From positions 62,001 to 126,000 of the forward strand of contig JAGVSM010004231.1 of NCBI GenBank assembly GCA_022494885.1: a DNA stretch of 64,000 nt, written 5' to 3'. Shown in pieces: positions 41,801 through 50,800 of this stretch; position 1 is the stretch's first letter; each line of letters opens with the position of its first letter. The translations under genes and the position numbers were made by a program. Source of the stretch: Micrasema longulum (taxonomy: Eukaryota > Arthropoda > Insecta > Trichoptera > Brachycentridae). The notes under the pieces are model-generated. The model was not told where the DNA came from. It saw only the letters and a list, made by a program, of their open reading frames with translations, and did not search any database.

Positions 41801-44800
41801 GGTCAAATTCAGACGTTTAAAATAAAGATATTATGTATTTATTCAAACGTTAAAAGTTTAGGTTTCAATTGTTTTTGTATTTTTCTCCTTCTTATTTTTC
41901 TGCACATGAATTGTTTTTAAATGGTGTTCTTTGAATGTGATTATTCTATAATTGCCAAGTTTACATTGAATCCACATTGTCACAGGATGTGTCTATGCAT
42001 ATTTGGATGGATAAAAACTAGATAATAAAAACCCAAGCTAAAATTATTAGGGCTTAATCGAAAATCAACTTCTGCCAATACGATTTTAGATTGATTAAAA
42101 AATATACCGATATGGATAGTGAATATAAAAGAAGTTTTAAAGCTGCTTGCATAAATTTCACTGACCTAAATGATAAATAGGTTTGAAAAAATTTAACCAT
42201 CAAATGTTAACAATTAAAATTAACATTAATAGGATTTTTAATTTAGGAAATGCAATATCCTTTAGTTATGGTGGGAAAGGAAATTTTCAAATTTGTTCGG
42301 AAGAGACCTGTTGTTGAAAATAATCTACTCTATGCAGATTGCAGATACTCGTGTGGAAACTAAAGTACCTACTTTTATGTCAGAGTTTTTAAAATTAGAT
42401 ATAGAACCTCAATGCGTCAGAAAATGAGGTAATCTGCTCCTCTCGCTGTATGAGGTGATATCAGATATCTCTTAACCTCTTCTTTGGGAGCATTCGTGTT
42501 CAAAAAGAAGCAGGGCTCACCTTTCCCTTTAAAAATATTTTTTCACAAACGTATCCCACATCTCGAGATCCCAAGCATTCCCGTTTATACAGCGCTACAG
42601 ATTAAATAATAATTCACATGGCTTTTTAGCAAGCGCAAAATTTAAAATGTACTAGCATATAAATTTTGTTGAGTACGATACATCAGAAACTCAAAAATGT
42701 AATCGAAACATCGGTATCGGATGCATCCCTAATAATTGTTCACAATTTAATTACCTCATTAGCTCATTACCAATGACAATGTTATCACAAATATAATATT
42801 TTTTCTTAATTTACTATATGAACAAACATACAATTTTCTATTTGCAGAAATAGATTCAACCGCGGTGCGACATTAGCTGGTGGGGTAAGAGCTTCAGACA
42901 GGCTTCGCGGAGTTCAGATGATTGTATGTCACGACTGCAAGACGATGGTCCTTCAAATAATCAAATCTTCCAGAACAAGTCGATCTGCGACTAGAAACCA
43001 CACTATAAGAAACCTAACACTTAATTTATCTCCAGTATATAATAATTAAATCAATAAAATGATTTGTATCCGAGTTGCACTATACCTGTATCGTGTTCAA
43101 GTAAATATATAAGGGACACATCTGCATCACTGTTGACTGATACATGAAAGTGAGCAAAATGTTTGTAGGTTTTGGATGTATATAAAAAAAGATAATTATT
43201 CTGAATTACCCTTTTGCCTCAAGAAATAAGAAATTTGAACTTGGAGAAATATCTTCACAGGGTCAGTTCTGTTCTAGTGGTGTAGGTTATGATTCCACTT
43301 CTTCCCAATTTACATTGCCGAGATACTTAGTATCTTTTGTGAGCATTGCCTTCAAAATATATTTTTATAGCAAGAAATATCAAACATATTTACTAGATAT
43401 TTTATGCACGCTATGTATGAAATTTAGTTTGTTAATCAAAGTATTGTGAAAAGAGAATTTAATTGTTCTTGGCGATTGCCATATGATTGAAATTACTTTT
43501 ACAGGTGAGATAAAGTCACTTTTCATATTTTCATTTTACAAATGGTAAAACTTTATCACCACATGACCTAGGTGGTTCTCACCAAAGATATATAATAAAT
43601 TACATGTATAGTAATTAATTTTAGATATACTCAACACATGTTTATGTAAACATAATAAATATGTAATCTTATATACTATGTTCAATTCAAACATAAATTC
43701 CCACAATCATAATAGGGAAACATCACATACTACAAATACCAATAAAAATATATCAAATGGATTTAGAATAATTCATTGTATTTTCAAAATCAATATGGAT
43801 ATTGTGGAGAATTGTTTTCATTCATAAATTTGTTAAAGATATATTTTTTTTAATACTTCACTGGTTTTTATGTCAAGATTTGTGACAATGTTCTAAACAA
43901 ATTTGAATGGTCGGGAACAAATAAACATGAATCATGACATATTAAGGGAGGGGGGGGGCAATGGAATGGCCGTTTTTGAGGGAATTCAAAATTACAAATT
44001 TAAAAATATTTTTTCTGCACTAATAAGTAACTAAAATGTTTTTTTTGCTTGACAGTATTTCATAGATCTTTATTACTTTTAAAATGTTTAAAAAAACGTG
44101 ATATTTCCCTATTATGTTTTTAGAGGACATCATTAATGAGGTCCACTTTTCTTAAAGCGTATTAAAAACTTAAATTATTTTCTTAATGTTTGAATATGTA
44201 TACATTTATTAAATCTACTGCAGAATTAAACATTCCCTAAGAAAAGTTGCACAATTTCTTTTACACATTTATATCTCTTATCGCCACAAAATATACTTTA
44301 ATAGAATTCTAATATAGTTGACTCGAGTACATCACTCTATATTCACTTTTTGTAAGGAAGCTTTGAAAATATGTAGTACAAAGTAATTGTTAATTTTATT
44401 TCATATTCCTGTTTTAGTTAATTTTTAATGAATCTGCTTTGAATGACTTATTAAGGGAATATGTACAAGCAATTTTGAAATCCCCGAATATCCAAGCATT
44501 ATATTAATGCCTTTCTCGTATAATATGTATCTAAATACACATTATTGCATTCAGATAAATGATTTTATCGACATGCCAAATTTTTATTACTGGTCTGAGA
44601 CGATTCAACATAACTTTAATGTAATAAATGTAACTAGTATTTTTCTCAGCTAACAGAGGCAGGAAGCTCTTTGTGAATACCATATGCTCTACTTGGGAGC
44701 AGATATGAAATAATAATAAAGACTGTTTTATCACGTTTTTAAAAAATCCTTTAAAATAAAATTGCTTGTATATTATCTTACACCAAGGATATTTTATGAG

Positions 44801-47800
44801 TATTCAATGCATCAATCTTCAATGTTTTAACTAATTTGTTTGATTATTAAGTATTTGGTTTATAAAAAAAATATGCTTTTTCATGTTTTTAAAAATTGCA
44901 AGTTTATTTCAAGTGAATAACAGCTTACTTAAAAATTTCCTTTTAATTTGTTTATTTGTGCCATTAGTATTTTCTTAGTTTATAGAATATGTATTTTCAT
45001 CATCATCATCATTCCCTTTACGCACCTACTGGTGCCTATGGTGCATATACCCTATGGTATTGCATTGGTACACCAATCGCAGCGTACCTTGATCATTTTT
45101 GTTACATGAAAGTAAGATGATCAGCCTTACGCTTCAGGTACTAGTCCAAGGACTATGAAATATTCTAGTATGAAAACACTCTTTTTAAATAAATATTTCA
45201 TATCAACCATGTCAGGAATCGAACCCGAGACCCCTTGCTTGGTAGGCAAACACGCTGACCATTACACCACGAGGCTGATATGTATTTTCACTATGGAGCA
45301 AAATGTTTATGGAGATTTCACACATCACATGACTCTTGATTTGCAGGTGGATGGTAAATTATCTAAAAAAGCACAATTTTATCATGTACGTTTTAACTGG
45401 CAAAAAGATTTCAAAAATGCTCTAAATATTTTTTTATTATTGACATCCTGGGAAAGATTTTTTGCCATCTTGTATAAAACAATACTTTCTTTATTTTTCA
45501 TAAGCAGGTTTACTCCAGAATGGTAAATTTAATGTAATAAATGAGTTTTTAACTAAAATTTTATTGATTGTATAGGCTTGTTAATTAAAAATGGTTGCTC
45601 TGCTTTTAGAAAAGTTTTTTTAATACCCGCATGTTACAGTTGTGAGAAAAAAATTATTTTGAGAAATTTAATATTATTCTACATGATTTTAACCGTAATT
45701 CTGAACATTGACATATATTTTGAATGCATTAAGAACCATGAATTGTTTTTTTTACTAATTATTAGTCTCTAAATTATTTATAGGGGCCCTTTTTTTTTTT
45801 CGTTAAAATTGCAGCCTTTAATGTACAGTTTATTTTTTTTTTTCAAAAATTCAAAGTTTATAACAATTGTTAACAGTACTTAAAATTAATGAATATAAAA
45901 TTTTGTGTAGTTTTACTCATCAAATTGATAAATGTATTTCTTTTAATTAATAAATGTAATCTTACTTTTTAAAATACTTAAACCAAAGACTTATATATTC
46001 CGCCATAATTGTATATTTTTGATTAAATATTTCAAAAAATAATTCAATATAAGTGGACAAAATTTAGACACTTAACGAAATTGTGTTTGAACTGCTTGGA
46101 TTTATGGTTCATGAATATTATGTATACATACAAACTTGTGTATGTGTGTGGTGTAGTATTGTTCAAGTCCTTTTTTTTCAATACAGTTTCCTGCACAGTA
46201 AATTTAAGGCGTTAAGTAATATATATATATCTTAAATTGCTGCAACTCTAAACGGTTATAAAATGATAATACATAGTTGAATTAAATAAAATATTTCCAC
46301 ATTTCACCGATAAAATGAGTAAATGTTCTGCTGAATATATAATTGTATTTATTTAATTACTTAAGTTATGTAGTTATAGTAATAGTTTTATCTTACTGGC
46401 ATTTATGTGTTTTTGCCCAGCATTTTTTCATTTTCATAGAGTACATTGTATCAATGATTTATTCTTAAGTTTTATATTTCCAAATTGGAGCATCTAATAA
46501 ACATTATGCAAACTAAGAAATATTTTTTATTGGCATAATCATGAAACACAGCAGTGCATTATAACTAAACAACTCATTGACAAAGGAAAACACGGGCTGT
46601 TTTCTTATATTTTCCGTACACTTGTGACTATTTATTATTTTGAATATAAGCAGTACAAAAACTTCCATAAGTTTGCATGAAGTGTGTGCAGAATATTTAC
46701 TCAAGGCATGTTTATTCACCCCATAAGAAAATATTAACCAAACTAAAATAAAGTTGCTAAATTATGTATATTTATGTAAATTAAATCAAATAAATTATAA
46801 TAAATACCACAAAAATATTATACTAAAATACGAATCTCAACTAACAAGAGTTGCTGGTCAACTAACATACGACAACAAAATATAATATTTAGGTATGTAA
46901 ATCATATTTATGTAAACATTCAATTTAATATTGTTGTTATAATGTAAATAACAGTCTGAAATCATGTATGTATCAAAAATAATAAATTTAATGAAGCGTT
47001 CTTTTCTTTTGTTTTACTCACCTATAGCTTTTTAAAACATAATTAAGAACAGATACAACTCTGACAATTCTATTGAAACTGGTAATGAAATTGACATTGA
47101 ATTGGACGATGAGAGGTAACCAGATATATTGCTGGAGAAAATAAAACATGCCATTTCCAAAATGAAAAATAAAGCAGTAGGTAATGATGGCATCTCCGCT
47201 GAATTCATTAAACATCTAGGGTATGAAGGAGTTCGGATGATCCACAATATATGTCTGAAAGTGTGGAGAACAGGTCAATAGCCCGATGGTTGGACAGAGT
47301 CAATTTTAATACCGCTTCATAAAAAAGGATCAACCCGTAAATGTGAGAATTATCGAACAATCTCCCTTATGTCGCATGCCAGCAAAATTCTTCTTTTCAT
47401 TATAAATAAACGTTTAGAGAATTATATTAACTGTCGAATTCCCTGCGAGCAAGCAGGTTTTGTGGCAGGGAGGGGTACACGGGAGCAGATCCTAAACATT
47501 CATCAGCTGATTGAGAAGTGCCGTGAGTTCAATGAGACAATGTTACTGTGTTTTATTGACTACACAAAGGCCTTTGACTGTGTATGTTGGCAACATATGT
47601 TTGAGATCATGCTAGAGATGGTGTGCCACAGCATCTCACATTACTGGTGAAAAATTTATACATGGATGGGTCAGCAAGAGTAAGGATGGAGAATGCACTG
47701 TCAGCTCCATTTAAAGTAGAAAGAAGTGTACGTCAAGGTTGCATCTTGTCGCCAAAACTCTTCAACCTTTATGGTGAATATATAATGAGCGCTGGATGGG

Positions 47801-50800
47801 TGGAATGGCGGTGTCAAAGTGGGTGATCAACAAATATCAAATCTGAGATATGCAGACAACACGACACTGATTGCCAAAGATGAAACCGAGCTAGCAGAAG
47901 CTTGAGAGTGAGGCTCTGGGTCTTAAAATAAATAAAAGTTCTTACTTCAAAGCTAATGATTGTAGACAGAGCTGGCAGTCTCCTAAGGACAAGGACAGAT
48001 GCAAGACCTTGAACTGATAGATGACTTTGTGTACCTCGGTTTGCTTATCTCCAACAACGGCATTTGCAGACCTGAGATTGGTCGCAGGATTCAAATGGCC
48101 AAAGAAGCAATGAACGGTTTGGAGGAGATTTGGCGAGATCGAGGTATATCAATAAACACAAAAAAGCGGTTGATGGAAGCCCTGGTATTCTCCGTTTTCC
48201 TATATGGGGCTGAATTGTGGCTACGAGAGGAAGAGGATCGATGCATTCGAGATGTGGTGTTGGAGAAGGCTGCTGCGAGTGCCTTGGACAGCCAGAAGGA
48301 CGAATGCATCGATACTGGAAGAGCTCCATATTACAACTCGTCTATCAGTGGTGTGTTTGAGAAGGGTACTGTCTTTCTTTGTATATATTGCTAGATGTGA
48401 GCCAGACAATCTAGAAAAGGCAATAATGTCTGGCCGAGTTGAAGGTAGAAGCCGGGGTAGAATCCCATATAGATGGACTGACCAAATAAAGGTAGCTACA
48501 GGGCAAAAATTTGATGAGTCAGTACGTCAGGCTGAGGACAGACTGGAGTGGAACAGACTAATCAGAAGTGTTCATGGTAATCGGGATCCTCAGCATTGAG
48601 GGACCGACTTAGAAGAAGAAGACAACATAAGGTTAGCACATCAAGTTTAAGTATTTTGAAGGTCCTCCCTCACTTCTAATTGGGAACTATTTTTGAAACC
48701 GCAGTTTACCACCTCATTATCAACTTCTTGATTCTGCTATTAAAAGTTTGTTGAGTATCAATGAGAAAGGTCAGTGATTTAAAAAAAAAATCCTTTATTT
48801 GTTAGACTATCAAACTAAACCAAAATTAAAAAAAAAATAATTTATGTATCGTATTGTCATCGTTATGATTTTTTCAAGTTTTGTAATTTTGAAATTACTC
48901 TGTCCGTTACATCACAAGTTGTTGTCTACTATGAACTAGTGACATTTCAAAGTAATAAATTTTTTCATACAGATTCAAGAAATGCGTTTAAGAAAACATT
49001 TTTCATATTCGATTTCCCGTAGCACTGAACTTCCCCATTGATATTATGCTTGTAAGTTTACCAATATAATAAATTTAAAAAACCCACATTATATAGGTTA
49101 ATAATATATATTGTTTAAAAATATTACTAATTTTCTATTGACAGTGCGTAAAGTGTTACTTGGAAAAAATTCTGTAATATTAAATCCCTTGGGGGGGAAA
49201 AGAAAAATTGTAATAACTGCATATTTTTTTTATATAATTGCCTCGTTTGCTTCACGTAGACAAATCAAATTGTGAGAAAAAATGACACACATGAATAATG
49301 AATAAAAATAATCAAATTGGTATCATAATTATCACCCAAGTTTGATCAGGTTAAGTAGAAAATCTGACAGAATTTTATGGTAGAAGTTATGCAGATAGGA
49401 TCCAAAAAAAAATATACACAAGTACCTTAGAGTAATAACCTAATAGTCGCCTATAGGGAAAAAAAAACATTCTATGATTATTGACAACGGCATTAGCTAC
49501 AGATTACAGCAATACAAGGGGCTGTAGGTATTCCGGTAGAGAATTGTGAGCGCTAACCAAAACCGTCCATTACACCATTAAAACCAAACCGAGAATTTGG
49601 AACGCCTTTGTTCTAAGCAATAGAGCTTAAAGGCTTCTCTAGTGAATTATTACTCTGAGGTAGTCTAATTCCGGTTCATCATACATTACATGAATGTTGA
49701 ACAAACACCCTTGAATCTTCTTCGCAGAACTGGATCTAACACTCTCTACTATGGATCCCCTTTCAATATTCATACCTTACCACAACCTATGCATGTCTCC
49801 TTTTGAAGAGCTGCTTCCGACTTCTGATTTCACTACATATTCTATATATGGTGTGTCAGTTGCTACTTTGTAGAATTATGATTCAATTTCAATAATTAGG
49901 AAATTATTATCAACTTAAAATCCCACTAACTTAACAAAACAAAAGAGGACAAAAACATTACACAGTTTCAGAGTGCAAACAAACATTATTTTATTTTTAA
50001 TACATTTTTGTCTGAGATAAAGCCATTGCTAATCATTATTATTATGGATAATTTACATAGCACCATTTTTGTGAAAATCACCTTAAGGGCTCTGTACAAC
50101 AAGTATCCCAACAGGTCTTGCGGCTACTGAGTACATGGATTTTAGTTTCTCGTTTCCAATTATGATCGACTTTTATAACAGATAAGAGCTAGATTATAGT
50201 ACATCTTGCAGCTATAGAGCGCATGGACAGTTAGAAATCTCAACTCTACTTACGAAATTTAAGTATGACATGATTTGACAGTTCATGATATTTACACACG
50301 GAAGCTAGAATAACAAACATCTTGCAGCTACAAAGTATACAGACAAATATAATTCTAGCAAGTTAAAAATAATTTTAATAAACAATAGAGATTGAGCATA
50401 GTAAGTTTGTCAAGCGTTTATGATAAAAAGTAAACACTTTAGTTGTTTACAACCAAATAAATAAAGCCCTGTTTTAACATAATTATTGTTAACAAGATAA
50501 GGAAAGCGACGACTGATGTTTGCAGGGTAGCTATTGTGGGTAGTCCTACGTCCGGTATCCTCTCCCTGGTAACTGAAAACACGCGCTAACAGCTGGGACT
50601 GCTAATTTGGTTGCCAATTCCCGGTAGATAGAAGATGCACATGCGTAGGAACCAAGTTATGGTGCCTATTGGCTTAACAGCTTCGTGTCCATTTTTGTCT
50701 TGCCATGTGTATAGGGTCTGATATTTATCATTTGGTATGTTACAAGAAGTAATTATTTATTTTCGAATAAACGTATGTTCACTTTAAGTAGCATTATCAT

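Noticed and set aside
45210..45277. tRNA-Gly gene on the - strand
   Set aside because: It is the head of a SINE with a body, simple-repeat tail and 13-bp target duplication around the whole unit.
48045..48409. Three - strand frames opposite the LINE
   Set aside because: They are antisense shadows of the reverse transcriptase remnant on the + strand.
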